Positions 1 through 12,169 of a stretch of 64,000 bases of DNA are shown piece by piece. Source of the DNA: Mauremys mutica (taxonomy: Eukaryota > Chordata > Testudines > Geoemydidae). Numbering within the stretch: position 1 is the stretch's first letter; every line of letters begins with the position of its first letter. The translations under genes and the position numbers were made by a program. Below the pieces are notes generated by a model. It saw only the letters and a list, made by a program, of their open reading frames with translations, did no database searches and had not been told where the DNA came from. The stretch covers positions 310,001 through 374,000 of the forward strand of contig NW_025422919.1 of assembly GCF_020497125.1 (NCBI RefSeq). Direction: 5' to 3'.

Positions 1-1064
1 TTTCATCTCTGACCTTCCCCATCCACTTCCAACCAAGCTCCATGAAGCAATCAAAGCTCCCAGAAACCAGCAAATCATCCCCGGCCTTTTTAATGGCTCG
101 ACAACGCGCCGCGTTAGCACAATTTTTAAGCCCAGCAACGGGCGTGTCCTAAACGTCAGCGCCCCCTTGTTTTTCAAGTCACACGCCCTCGCCTAGAATT
201 TAGCTGCTGAGCGCTGAGCCGCCTCTCCGGAGCATGTGCAAACTGCAATTTTTCCAACCACGGCTCGGTCTCCACAGTGGATCTGTTCCAGTATAACTAT
301 CCCCTGTTCGGGGTGTGGCTTTCGGACCAGTCGTTATATCAGATAAGCCCGGCGCGGAAGCTGTTAGATTGGTGTAAAAGGTGACACTTGGGTTTGGACG
401 AATCACAGTTTGGTCGGTAAACGTCACTTTCACGGTCGTCACGGAAAACCAAAGGGGAAAAAAAATATTCCCCCTCCATCGGAACTGACATTTCCAGCTA
501 GGCAGACTCATAAGAAAGGCTGCTTCCCATTTGATGTAAGGATGTTTGCCACGTGCCATTGACAGTTTGTGTTCTAATGGTTATAAAGCCGTAACTTTCT
601 GAATATCAGTGTCTACTGTCACTGACAGTTGTCTGACCGCTCCCGTCATGTCCCATGACTGCGCACTTTTAAAAATCAATACAGACAGTCAAAAAGGCTT
701 TAAAACCCCATCGTTCTTTCACACCTGTCAAATTTTAAATGGATAAAAACTGGGGGGAAAAAATGCTTAACGATAAACATGGATATTATCCATGGGAATT
801 ATAAAAAATAAAAACATTTCCCGCCCGTGTTATTAACAACTTGAAATACATCGTTTTTTTAAGTCTTCCATCGGCTAACCTGAGGTCTGAGATTCACTAT
901 CGTGGGCTTGGGGTTTTTTTTTTGTCCAATGTAGACACATCTCACGGATCACTAACTGGTTGCAAGATAGGAAACAAAGGGTTGGATTAAAGTGGTCAGT
1001 TTTAACAACGGAGACACACAAAAAGAAGGGTCCCCCCCATCCCCCCCCCCAAGATCTCCCCGGG

Positions 1065-1620
1065 GAGTCAGGTGGCTTCCGTACAAGGAGAGACTACAAA
1101 GATGGTCTCCTTACCAAGCTGAACAGCCCCCGTTAAGGGGGGGACGACGCGAGAGAGGCCTTATAAACTCATAAAAAGGCTGTGGAAAAAGCGAAGCGAG
1201 AAATGCGATTTTGTGCTTTCACGCGACACAAGGTCACCGGGTGGAATTCACAGGCGGCAGGTTTAGCACAAGTGCTTGGTCACACAACACACCAGTAACC
1301 TGTGGAACTCCTCGCCAGGGGATGCTGTGACGGCCAAGCGGGTTCGAAAGGGAACTAGATATGCTCACGAAGGACAGGTAGCCAAACTGGTCGGAGAGGT
1401 AACCCCCTGCTCAGGGCACCCCAAGACCTCTGCCCCCCAGAAGCCAGGAGTGGAGGACGAGATGGAATCAGGCACTTTCCCGCGGCGCTGGTACGGGCCA
1501 CTGTCGGACACAGGGTCCCGGGCAGGACAGGCCATGGTCTGACGCTCTTACGTGCCGATATTTTACAGGAGGTCGGATTACATGGTCCCTTCCAGCCTTA
1601 AAAAAAAAAAAATCTCAAGA
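1065..1620 (+). mobile_element. Degraded CR1-like LINE 3' fragment
   Basis: The motif 'cctgtggaactcctcgcc' near 1,300 and the 'tccctt-ccagcctta' end near 1,590 match the C-terminal coding/3' end of CR1-like elements. The same motif recurs in reverse complement near 16,330. The fragment is heavily mutated. Confidence 0.45.
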
Positions 1621-4474
1621 ATCCCAGACATCCACTATAGGACACCGCTGGCCGATTTACAAGGCGCTGAAAACGGGTGGAGGCAGACAGCCCTGCGATA
1701 AACAGACTCCCACGTGAAAAGCACGGGCCGGGCCTACTCTGTAGGGGACACAAACAAACATTTTTTGGTTTAAGGTCCCCCGAAAATGTTTTGGGTGGGG
1801 GGGGGGCTGTAATCTGCCAGAGGGCATCGCTTTTACTGTCGCCTGCCGGGAACAGGCCGGGGATTGTGGGTTCACTGCCCAGCAAGCAGGTAGGCAGAGC
1901 AAAGTCCTTTCTTCCCAGAGCAAACAGTTGCATCATAAAGTGACTGTCGGGAACACCCAGGAGGAGGATCGGGGCAGATGGTTACAATGACTGTTTCTGG
2001 CCTTAGGAAAAAAACCCTACGAATCTAGACAGCCCCTCACTGCAGCCAGATCTCCCTTTCCAGCCTCACAAGGCACACGAAAAAGCCTGGAGCACGGTGG
2101 GTTTTCCCTTGCGTGGACGCCGGGATGAGACAAGCCCGAAACCAGGCGTGGCCCCGCAGGAAAAGCCGGCTTCCCCGCAGGCTGACTTCCCCGGCTGAAA
2201 ACAGGGGAGTTGGTTTCCTCTGGGCGGCCGAGAGCACAGGGCCGAGGCCCCGGCAGCAGCAGGGAGCGGAACGAAAACAGACAAGTTTGTCGGGCCCACC
2301 ACTGGGTCCCTAACGGAGTCTGGGGCCGCGTTGCGCCGGGAGCTGTACGTATCCGAACACGCGCTCGCATACTCTCTCTCGGACGCTCCCTGCCCTGTAG
2401 AGCAGGCCGTTTTAAACAGACTGGCTGGAGAAAGGAAGGATGGGCTAGCTGGTGGGGGGGGGAGGGAAACCGAGGCACAAATCGATGACGTGCCGCCAAA
2501 TTACCCAAGGGATGGGGAAGATTCTCCAGCACGAATACGCTTACAGGGTCTTTCCAGGAAAGACTCGACGTCTTTCTAAAACGCCCCCCTGTAGCTCGCC
2601 CGGACGTTACGGGCTCGAGGCAGGAATCCTTAGGTGAAATTCCCTTGCCCACGGTCTACGAGAGGTCAGAACTGGGGTCTTGTGAAAATTTTCCCCTAAA
2701 CTTACTTTGGAAAACTTAAGTCCCATTTTCAAAGGGGACTCGGGCACTTTTGAAAAATCTCACCTTTTGACAATCACAACGGTCCCTTCCGGCCTTAAAA
2801 ATCTCTCGCTTGCGACACCTGAAATCAGCGGAAAAGTGGCCCAGCTCTCCCCTCTCGTAGAAGAAACACAAAAGGCTGAATTCTGCTGGGACTCTGCTTT
2901 AAAAAGTCTTCGAGACTCCGCGTCTACCCGGGCAGAGCTTTTCAGCTCACTGCGCACGGGAGCAGATTCCCACCCCTCGCCCATCTCCGCATGCGTTTCA
3001 AACATTTGCTGGTTCAGCTTCGCTCCCGGCCCGTCTGCGTCTTACGCCAATTACACGCCATGTTTCGCAACTGCTGCTACAAAGGATGGCGGAGAAATCA
3101 CACACCTCCCCCCGCCCCCAAAAGTCACAAAATAGTGCCCCTCTAAATCCCATCCAGAAAGTAGGTGCCAATCTTCAAACCAAAGAGGCAGATGCTTTCC
3201 AACAGGAACCCCTGCCATCACGTAAGCCCGTCTGGGTTAGAAGCAGCCGCCTTCTCGGAGAAAGCAGACACACCAAAAAGCACCTCGGTTATCCTGCAAG
3301 GATAAATCCCCCCCTAGTCCTGAGTGCAGGGGACGGGTCTAGCTGACCTCTCGAGAGCCCTTCCAGGCCTCTGCTTCTGGGGAGCAACGCCGAGACCCCA
3401 ACGTATCCGCAAATCTGCCTCCTCCAGACGCCAACAAGAAACGGGCTCGTGCGTGCGGACACCCTGGCCCATCACGCTGCCCCGCTGCTTTCTCAGACGC
3501 CCCTTCGGCTGGAAGCTCCTTGGTCCAGGGCCTGTCTTTTGATGCTGCGTCTGTACGACGTGGGATGCGGGTCCGTGCCTGGGGCTACGGGAACACGCTA
3601 GAGACACGGACCGAGATTCAGAACACGGACCGTGGGCACGTCTAGCGTCTCACTGTAACGGCACGGCTTAAAGCAACTTTTATTCCAGCGGGGGGGACGA
3701 GCATCGAGCGCATAGCGGGACCGCCACCCAGCCGAGGTTTAGGACGGTTTGGGATCTCCTCCTGCCTTTCGTCCTCGCTCCGCAGCCCGACGGGCCGAGA
3801 CAAGAGCCTCCAGGACAACGCCGACGCTTAATTACAACGCGAACGCTGTTAATTGTAAAGGGCGGACAGGCTCAGCAGAAAGGGGCCCTCGGAAAACGAA
3901 CCCCCTAGCTGTCTTGCAGATATCTGGAGGAGGGGAACAACCCACCGGCTTTCCTAGCAAAGCAGGGGAATCAAAGTTTTGCAGACTCCAAGCAGAGAGG
4001 TGCAGGTGCCGGCACGGAGCAGACTCCACGCCACCGAAAGCAGACGGGCCGATAACCGTTATGAAACGCCCCGTCTCGCCAGGCAAGGAAGACAACAGCT
4101 GATCAGACGGCTGCGCTCCCCAGGGGGAGTTTAGGGTTGGTACACAGGGCGGGCGTGTGCAGGGGGTGGGGGGCACCCCCACATTTTGAAAGGCAGCCAG
4201 AACAAAAAAAGACAAATTAGTCCTTTCCCTTCTCGGGGGGAGTCACAAGCTAGGATTTCACTTGTGCAAAGTTCAGCGGAGAAAGCCGGCTGCTGCCTCT
4301 GACTTCTGCAAAACCCAATCCCTGTTTACGTCTGATCAGTTCTTCTCTTACTCCTAAACAAATCCCTCGGGCCGGCTGCTTTCCACCGAAAGGCTGAACC
4401 CTGCTCCCGCGAACCAGCAGCCAATCGCTGCCACAGCGAGCGAGCGTCCAGCCGGGCTCGTAACGGCAAACGGT

Positions 4475-4600
4475 CGTCGTAGGCTTCACGAGATCTGGGT
4501 TCGAATTCCCAGCTCCGCCCGCCCCCAGACTCCCGATCTGACCCGGGGCAAATCAGGGCATCGCAGTGGTGCCTCGGTTTCCCTGTATGTAGCTCGGTGG
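4475..4600 (+). mobile_element. MIR-like/tRNA-derived SINE fragment
   Basis: A B-box-like 'gggttcgaattcccagctc' is followed by 'gcaaatcagggcatcgc' and 'tgcctcggtttccctgta'. This is the order seen in tRNA-head core-SINEs of amniotes. The subfamily was not assigned. Confidence 0.5.
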
Positions 4601-6767
4601 TAACGAGCCTTCCTTTCTCTGGTAAGGCCTGGTCAGCACATAGGTTTTGTGCCAGGGTAGCGAGGCCGGACTGATAGGCACGACCACAGGTGTGTGGCTG
4701 AGACCTTTCCGCGCTGTACGTCGTTACAGATTTGTGACATAAACGTAAAGCAATCAAGAAGTTGCATCCTAAAGCACGTTCTGTACGAATCTGCTTTGAT
4801 CAAATACCGACACGCTGGAAAGGAAGGTGGCCCTGTCACACCTTTGGGGGTCACCAGGCTTCCCACGGCAAATCGGAAATCTTCTTCAAAACGACCACGA
4901 CGGCTCGTCCCATCCCGAAGTTTTCTGCCAAAGCAGGAGTTATTTAAACAGCTGTTCCAGCCTCAGAACCAGTCCCGAGAGGAGGCTCAGACATGCTCAG
5001 AGTAAGCCAGACAAGAATGCCTGGCGAAAAGGAGAGGCAGGGCAAATAACCCCCCTCTGGCTTAAAGCCACAAATCAAAGTCAACACGCCACCACGCTGA
5101 AAAGAGAAACAGAAAGAGCCGGTTTCAAAGTGACATTAACTCACCAAGCATCGAACCGGAGAGCGGGTGCTTGTAAGCAAAGGTCTGGTTGGGAAGGGAG
5201 GGACAGAATATCGCATCTCTAAGGGCGGCTCGAAAAAGGCCAAGGCCCACCCCGGAAAGCTTGCTGAGAAACTGGAAAGGGAGAATTCCTAGACAGAAAG
5301 CGATTCAGTAATGCATTTTTTCCTCCTCCTCTCGCCTCTGAACTAGTGGGCACAATGCGCAAGACACGAGGCTCCATTTCTAGGGTTAAAAGTCAATGCT
5401 TAAACTCCTGGCTGCCACGGATTTCCCTGAGTGACGCCGCCTCTACAAGCCTCGGTGTCTGCATCTGTAAAATGGGCGGAACTAGCAGGCCTCGCCCCCG
5501 CACTAAAAACAGCGTCCCCCAACTGTCAGAGTCCAGCGAAGGCCAAAAGCTTGCTTCCAGCGAGTGCGCGTTTCGGACACCCATCCCCTCCCCACACGCC
5601 AAACGCCGGGTATGCGTATAAGAGATCGGTGTCTGGAAGAAGGGGGAGGCATGGTCTGAACGGGACCACGGCTGCGTGCGTTTGCAGTCGAAGGCTGGGG
5701 ACGTTAACCCAGCCTGCTGCTCTTGGCATACTTGCCTAAGGTAAGGAAATCGCCGCACCCGTTTTCGGAGACACTTTCCAAGCCATCCAATATGCAGAGG
5801 CCGGGCGCAAAGTATTTTCTGAAAAAATCAGGTCCCTCAGACGCTCAAAAAAAACAACAACCCCAAAACCAATAACTCTGTTTCTTTTTAAATTGCTAAA
5901 TCGCTTTTGTAAAGTTAAGCTGCTGAGAATTCGTAAGCCGCTACCATTATTTAACTAGCGGCCGGCGCCAAGTTTCACCGAGTTTTAAGGCCAGAAGGGG
6001 CTATTGGTCCTTCCTGCATCATCCCAGCCGTTTCTGCTTGAGCGAAAGCAGATTTTTTTTGGTAGAACGGGACAGCCCCTGTCTTTTGACTCCAAGCAAC
6101 GGAGAATCCACTGGTTAATTACCCTCCCTATTAAAAAAAGTACGTGCCCCCGTTTCTAACCTGAATTCGACCAGCTTCTGTTTGGAGATGTTCTACTTAC
6201 TGCACACGTGGGGTCGGTGGACGCATGGGGGCGCACAGACGACGCGAAAGATGCGCCTCCGTTTGAAATTTCACCGGGGGGGGGCGCAAATGGGAAGAAA
6301 AAGGTTGACAACGGCTGCTCTGTACCATCAGAGAGTCGCGTGGACTCTGAAGATTCCCTCCCGCCATGTAAGCGCAAGCCACCGGGGCAGTGTCTTTAGA
6401 TGACACATTTCCGTCTTTGTGAAACTGACGGCAAAGCGAGAAATAAAAAAAAAAAAAACCCAACCACCTCACTTCACACGTCTAAAAATAATCCGTGACC
6501 CACACAACGGTGTGTTCCCCAAACCCTCCTCTCCGCAAATCCACCAGGGGCGACACCCCGCCCCGAAAAGCGCCCACGGGGTGCCCAGAATCCGGGAGGG
6601 CTCGACACTCACAGGAGAGGCGCCTTTGTCACCCGGCGCCTTCCCGGATCTACGCCCCGTGCCCAGCCCAGCGTCCACCCGCCCCTCGCCGATCCGGAGG
6701 GGGGGGACGGGGACTCTTTCTCCCACCCCTGCCTGCTCCCAACCGGCTCCCCTTCTCGCTCCCGATG

Positions 6768-6873
6768 TAGGGCGACCAGACGTCCCAATTTTGGGGGTTT
6801 TTTCCTTATCTACGCTCCTGGTACCTCCCACCCCCGGTCCCGATTTTTCACACTTGCTGTCTGGCCACCCTAG
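6768..6873. mobile_element. Short inverted-repeat element (MITE), copy 1
   Basis: The element begins with 'tagggcgaccagacgtcc' and ends with 'gctgtctggccaccctag', which are imperfect inverted repeats of each other. Two more copies of the same 100-125 bp element lie at 10,158 and 32,889, so the ends are defined by comparison within the window. It has no coding capacity. Confidence 0.65.
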
Positions 6874-7059
6874 TCCCGAGCAGCACGCGAACAACCCATG
6901 ATCCAGCCCAACTGTCTCCCCTCCGCCTTTCCAAGGCACAGCTTCCTGGCAGGCCGCAATCAAATACCTCCCAGTCCGTCCCCCCCCAAATACCTCCCCG
7001 ACCCCTGTCCCGTGCCTGCCTTCCCCAGACGCCCCGAACAGGGCACCCCGATCCCCACA

Positions 7060-8060
7060 AAGTATTGCTCAGCAAGGGGGGTCCCCTCCCCCCTCTGCGT
7101 TACCCCCCCCCAGCCCATGCATTGCTCAGCAAGGGGGGGTCCCCTCCCCCCTCTACGTTACCCCCCCAGCCCATGCATTGCTCAGCAAGGGGGGTCCCCT
7201 CTCTCCTCTGCATTACCCCCCCAGCCCATGCATTGCTCAGCAAGGGGGGTCCCCTCCCCCCTCTGCGTTACCCCCCCAGCCCATGCATTGCTCAGCAAGG
7301 GGGGTCCCCTCCCGCCTCTGCATTACCCCCCCAGCCCATGCATTGCTCAGCAAGGGGGGGTCCCCTCCCTCCTCTGCATTACCCCCCCAGCCCCTACATT
7401 GCTCAGCAAGGGGGGTCCCCTCCCCCCTCTGCGTTACCCCCCCAGCCCATGCACTGCTCAGCAAGGGGGGGTCCCCTCCCGCCTCTGCATTACCCCCCCA
7501 GCCCATGCACTGCTCAGCAAGGGGGGGTCCCCTCCCGCCTCTGCATTACCCCCCCAGCCTATGCATTGCTCAGCAAGAGGGGTCCCCTCCCGCCTCTGCA
7601 TTACCCCCCCAGCCTATGCATTGCTCAGCAAGGGGGGGGTCCCCTCTCTCCTCTGCCTCCCTCCTCTGCATTACCCCCCCAGCCCATACATTGCTCAGCA
7701 AGGGGGGGTCCCCTCCCGCCTCTGCATTACTCCTCCATCCCATGCATTGCTCAGCAAGGGGGGGGGTCCCCTCCCTCCTCTGCATTGCTAAACAAAGGGG
7801 CCCCCTCCCCCTCACGCATTGCACAGCAAGGGGTCTCCCCCCCCATCCCATCCCATGCATTGCTCAGCAAGGGGGGGTCCCCTCCCCGCTCTGTATTACC
7901 CCCCCATCCCATGCATTGCTAAACAAAGGGGCCCCCTCCCCCTCACACATTGCACAGCAAGGGGTCTCCTCCCCCCCACCCCATCCCATCCCATCCCATG
8001 CATTGCTCAGCAAGGGGGGGTCCCCGCTCCCCCCGTGCATTACCCAGCAAAAGGGGGGGA
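7060..8060. repeat. 57-bp minisatellite, about 17 copies
   Basis: Units begin 'cattgctcagcaagggg' followed by 'tcccctccc', a short pyrimidine tract, and 'taccccccagcccatg'. The period is about 57 bp. Because 57 is a multiple of three, several frames stay open across the array and yield artefactual repetitive polypeptides. The right end (7,790-8,000) is more degenerate. Confidence 0.9.
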
Positions 8061-8514
8061 TCCCCCTCTTTGCACTGCCCCTCCCCCAACCACTGACCTG
8101 TGCTTCCAGCGGCCCCTCCGCACCATCCCTAGGGCCTGGCTGAGATTGGGGTGTGGAGGGGGGGGGCAGGAAATGGAGTTGCAAACCTGACACCCCCCCC
8201 TGTTTTTTGGGGGGTTGCTTCTAGGGCTGTTGCATCCTGGCCGGGCCCCGTGCAATCCCGGGGGGGGGTTTGCAAAGATAGGAAGGGGAGGGGCTCCCCC
8301 AGATTTGCACCGGGGGTGGGGAATAGGGGGAGAAGCAGCAGCGGCCGGCAGCGCCCGCCGGGCTGGGCTGCAAAGGGAAGCGGGGGGGGGCGGGAATGTC
8401 GCGAGACGGGAAAGGCGCCTGGCCCCTCCCTGGGAGCTGGGGAGGGGCCTTAAAGGGGCAAGGCGGGGGGGAGATCCCGTGGGACAGGGTCTCGGGGTGT
8501 AAGGCCTGGGCGGG

Positions 8515-9320
8515 AGCCTGGGGGGGGGGTTTGCAATAGCAGAACCTGGGGGGTTTTGTAATAGCGTGGGGGGGGGCAGAACCTGGGGGGGTTTGCAATA
8601 CGGGGGGGGCAGAACCAGGGGGGTTTGCAATAGCGGCGGGGGGGGGGGGCAGAACCTGGGGGGGTTTGCAAAACGGGGGGGGCAGAACCGGGGGGGTTTG
8701 CAATAGCGGGGGGGGGCAGAACCTGGGGGGGTTTGCAATACGGGGCGGGCAGAACCTGGGGGGGTTTGCAATAGCGGGGGGGGGCAGAACCGGGGGGGTT
8801 TGCAATAGCGGGGGGGGGCAGAACCGGGGGGGTTTTGCAAGACGGGGGGGGCAGAACCAGGGGGGGTTTGCAATAGCGGGGGGGGCAGAACCTGGGGGAT
8901 TTGCAATAGCGGGGGGGGGCAGAACCTGGGGGGTTTTGCAATAGCGGGGGGGGGGCAGAACCTGGGGGGCTTTTCCATATCAGGAGGCGGGGGGGGCTTT
9001 GCAATACCAGGGGGGGCTGAACCTGGGGGGGCTTTGCAATTCGGGGGGGGGCAGAACCTGGGGGGTTTGCAATAGCGGGGGGGGGCAGAACCTGGGGGGT
9101 TTTGCAATAGCGGGGGGGGGCAGGACCAGGGGGGCTTTGCAATATCAGGAGGCTGGGGGGGCTTTGCAATACCAGGGGGGGCTGAACCTGGGGGGGCTTT
9201 GCAATTCGGGGGGGGGCAGAACCTGGGGGGCTTTGCAGTGCCTGGGAGGGGGAGCCTGTGAGGCTTTGCAGTACTGGGAGGGGAGTCTGGGTTTTTTTGC
9301 AGTGCCTGGGGGCTGGGGGG
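8515..9320. repeat. G-rich minisatellite, about 36-40 bp units
   Basis: Units consist of 'gggtttgcaatagcg', a run of 7-10 G, 'gcagaacc' and a further G run. About twenty units are present, with variants reading 'gctttgcaatac' in the right half. Repeated runs of four or more G on the plus strand make G-quadruplex formation likely. Confidence 0.88.
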
Positions 9321-9499
9321 GGAGGGCCCCTTGCTGAGCAGTGCCTGGGGAGAAATCCCTGCAGAGCAATTGCAGAGCGATGGAGAGGGAGAGCCGGGGG
9401 GGACGGACCCCTGGGGAGAGCTGTGGGGCTGCTCAGCCATAGGTTGTGGGGCAGGGTGCCCCGCTGGGCAATGCACGGGGGGGGAGGGGAGCCTGCTGT

Positions 9500-10157
9500 T
9501 CCCTTCCCCATCCATCCCATTTCCAGTTCAAAGTGACCAGCAAACCGTCACGCGTGACACGCCAGCCAGGGGGTACTTCCCCCCCCCGGGGTCGCCCCAG
9601 TTCTGCCCCATGGGGGGGAGAGTGGAACCCCCCCCACTGAGCGCGACACACACAGCCGTGGCCGCAGAGCGCCCGACTCCCTGGCTCGGACAAGGCGGGA
9701 AACCGACCCCGACTGCCTGAGTCAGCCGAGAGCCTGAACCGGTTGCTTTGAAAGCAGGGGGGGGAGCTGCCCCATTCCTGGCAACGGAAAGGAGAGGGGA
9801 TCTGCCCCAGTATTAAGCATGGGGGCACCTCCCCCAAGGAGCTAGCTGGGTTGCGGGGGGAGGCCTTTACCAGTGATCTAAGATTAAAATATAGATATAT
9901 ACGGGGGACAGAGAAAAAGGTTTGATCTTCCCACGTTGCTGGTTCCCCTTTCGTCCTGGACACCGGCAGCCGCTCGGGGCCGGCCGAAAATGTTCCTGGC
10001 GTGGAAAAACACAAGGGAGCTCAGGGAAGGACGGTCACGGGCTTGCACTAGGTAAGGCGTGTGCGAGGCAGGCCGCCCTCTGGCGTCTTCCTAGTGCACC
10101 GCACGCCCGCTGGGGAAAACAGGGCCTAGGTTTGCTTGACTGCAGGTGGCGAGAAGG
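9500..10157. other. Non-coding spacer
   Basis: No exon or named repeat was recognised between the G-rich array and the MITE at 10,158. The stretch has ordinary base composition. Confidence 0.5.
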
Positions 10158-10255
10158 GAGGGTGACCAGACGTCCTGATTTTGGGGGGCTTTTTCTGATA
10201 TAGGCACCTATTCCCCCCGACCCGATTTTTTTACACTTGCTGTCTGGTCACCCTA
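10158..10255. mobile_element. Short inverted-repeat element (MITE), copy 2
   Basis: 'gggtgaccagacgtcc' at the left and 'tgctgtctggtcacccta' at the right form terminal inverted repeats. The interior matches the copies at 6,768 and 32,889 ('tataggcacctatt' region). The right end directly abuts the Penelope-like tail that begins at about 10,256. Confidence 0.7.
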
Positions 10256-10910
10256 CTGGAAGGAACAGGAGTCCGTGTGGCACCTTAGAGACTAACACAT
10301 TTTTTTGAGCATAAGCTTTCGTGGGCTACAGCCCACTTCATCTGATGCATGGAGTGGAAAATACAGTAGGAAGATATGTATAATGTGTGTGTATATATAT
10401 ATGTAGTGTGTGTGTGTGTGTACACACACAGGGAACATGAAACAATGGGTGTTACCAGCCAGACTCTAACGAGAGTGATCAGTTACGGTGAGCTATTGCC
10501 AGCAGGAGAGAGGAAAAATCTTTTTGTAGGTGATAATCAAACTGGACCATTTGCAGCAGTTGACAAGAAGTTGTGAGGAACAGTGTGTGTGTGTGGTGGG
10601 GGAGAATAAACACGGGGAAATAGTTTTTCCTTTGTGTAATGACCCATCCACTCCCAGTCTGTGTTCAAGCCTAATTTAATGGTGTCCATTTTGCAAATTA
10701 ATTCCCGTTCAGCACTCTCTCGTGGGAGTCTCTTGTGGAAGGTTTTTTTGTTGTTGTAATATTGCGACTTTTAGGTCTGTAATCGAGTGGCCAGGGAGGT
10801 TGAAGTGTTTCCCCCACCGGTTTTTGAATGCTGACGTCCGATTTGTGTCCGTTTATTCTTGTACGGAGAGACTGGCCAATGTACGTGGCAGAACATAGCC
10901 CTCTGAAACC
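10256..10910 (-). mobile_element. Penelope-like retroelement 3' fragment
   Basis: Read on the minus strand, the first part (10,910 to about 10,630) encodes a tract with the order Y-I-G, R-I-N-G-H-K, G-H-S-I-T-D, as in the GIY-YIG endonuclease end of Penelope/Neptune elements. It carries at least one frameshift. It is followed by a 3' region containing 'gcccacgaaagcttatgctc' and 'agtctctaaggtgccac', the familiar turtle Penelope tail. No reverse transcriptase is present, so it is a 5'-truncated dead copy. An AT/GT microsatellite (10,386-10,430) interrupts it. Confidence 0.6.
10384..10432. repeat. (GT)n/(AT)n microsatellite
   Basis: Alternating gtgtgt, tatata and acacac runs lie inside the Penelope-like fragment. 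Confidence 0.85.
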
Positions 10911-11199
10911 TACCGGCAGGGGACGGGATTAACGCGTTGGCTTATTCCTAGTCTCTGCACTCACAAAGTTGTCTCTGGTCACGTTGGTTATTGGCGTGGC
11001 CTGCGTGCCCTACCGGCTGGGTTCCCGGGATGGCGCGGCTGGCCCCCCAAAGCTGCCAATCTGTGTAAGAAACGAGACAAGCAAACAGAGTAGGGCCGGT
11101 CAGCGGGATGAGTTGGGGTCTCGGCCTGCAACCAGCCTCACCGTTACCAATTTTTCTGTTGAGGGAAGAGTTTATATTACCGGGTCTAAAATCACCCCC

Positions 11200-11465
11200 C
11201 TAACCGAGACAGCTGTCCCAGTAAAACGTGGGGTCGGTCCATATTTGAGGTACCCCGGGGGTACGCAGAGGTCCTCCAGGGGGTTCATCAACTCCTCTAG
11301 ATACTTGCCTGCATACCAGGCGACATAAAAAGCGCTAGCGACGTCAGTCCAAACGGCAATCTCATGCAGCCCAAAGGAGGACATCAGCAACCATTCAGTC
11401 TCAGCCTGGCTGGGACGCGTCTGTACTTCCGTGTCTGATTTCGTAAGCGCGTCGTTTTTACGGAG
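11200..11465 (+). mobile_element. Unclassified interspersed repeat, copy A
   Basis: The segment runs from 'accccgggggtacgcagag' to 'gtctgatttcgtaagcgc'. Its right part is the reverse complement of 26,945-26,975, so the same repeat occurs at least twice in this window in opposite orientations. No coding region was recognised and its class is unknown to me. Confidence 0.4.
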
Positions 11466-11681
11466 AGTGGAACTGAGGCTGGGGGGGGGATTAAGTGACT
11501 CGACCAAGGTTGGACGGGGACTCGGTGGCGGAGATGGAAATCGAGCCGGGATCGCCTGAGCCGCAGGCCTCTCCTTCCTAAAAAGTCAATGGTACCTTCG
11601 GCCTGCGAGTTATAACCAGAGGTTAGTGGCTGTGGCCGGATCACGTTTTGAACAGGATACTTGCAAGCAAGGTGTGAGACT

Positions 11682-12130
11682 CAGGACTCCTGGGTTCTCT
11701 CTCCAGCTCTGGGAGGGGAGTGGGGGCTGGTGGTTAGAGCAGGGGGGGCTGGGAGCCAGGACTCCTGGGTTCTCTCTCCAGCTCTGGGAGGGGAGTGGGG
11801 GCTGGTGGTTAGAGCAGGGGGGGCTGGGAGCCAGGACTCCTGGGTTCTCTGCCTGGCTCTGGGAGGGGAGTGGGGGCTGGTGGTTAGAGCAGGGGGGGCT
11901 GGGAGCCAGGACTCCTGGGTTCTCTCCCTGGCTCTGGGAGGGGAGTGGGGGCTGGTGGTCAGAGCAGGGGGGGCTGGGAGCCAGGACTCCTGGGTCCTCT
12001 CCCCGGCTCTGGGAGGGGAGTGGGGGCTGGTGGTTAGAGCAGGGGGGGCTGGGAGCTAGGACTCCTGGGTTCTCTGCCCAGCTCCAGGAAGGGAGTGGGA
12101 TCTAGTGGTTGGAGTCAGGACTCCTGGGTT
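11682..12130 (+). repeat. 76-bp tRNA-like minisatellite, block 1 (6 copies)
   Basis: Each unit contains 'gactcctgggttctctc', 'ggctctgggaggggag', 'gggggctggtggttagagc' and 'gggctgggagccag'. The 'gtggttagagca' and 'gggttctctcccc' parts resemble the A and B boxes of a tRNA-derived SINE head at normal spacing. The same family fills many CAMTA2 introns. Confidence 0.92.
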
Positions 12131-12169
12131 CACCCTCTCTGGGTCTTTACACGAGTGGGCTGGACGCAT

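Larger units (their letters stand above)
1..6767. other. Non-coding flank with eroded repeats
   Basis: I see no exon with a recognisable protein here. Scattered pieces look like old LINE and SINE remnants: about 1,270-1,350 (a 'cctgtggaactcctcgcc' LINE motif), 2,695-2,810, 4,475-4,600 and 5,430-5,480. The open frames are short and lack family motifs. A KIF1C 5' end would be expected on the minus strand somewhere to the left of INCA1, but none was recognised. Confidence 0.6.

Noticed and set aside
2707..3135. A 142-codon + strand frame
   Set aside because: No domain, no splice partners, and its left part resembles repeat debris.
6898..8143. Three overlapping 285-321 codon frames with 'HCSARG'/'HALLSKGG' repeats
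   Set aside because: The 57-bp unit is a multiple of three, so all frames without a stop in the unit remain open. No gene evidence.
11682..12130. True tRNA genes in the 76-bp units
   Set aside because: Although tRNA-sized with A/B-box-like parts, the units lack a paired acceptor stem and an anticodon arm, and many carry G runs in place of stems.
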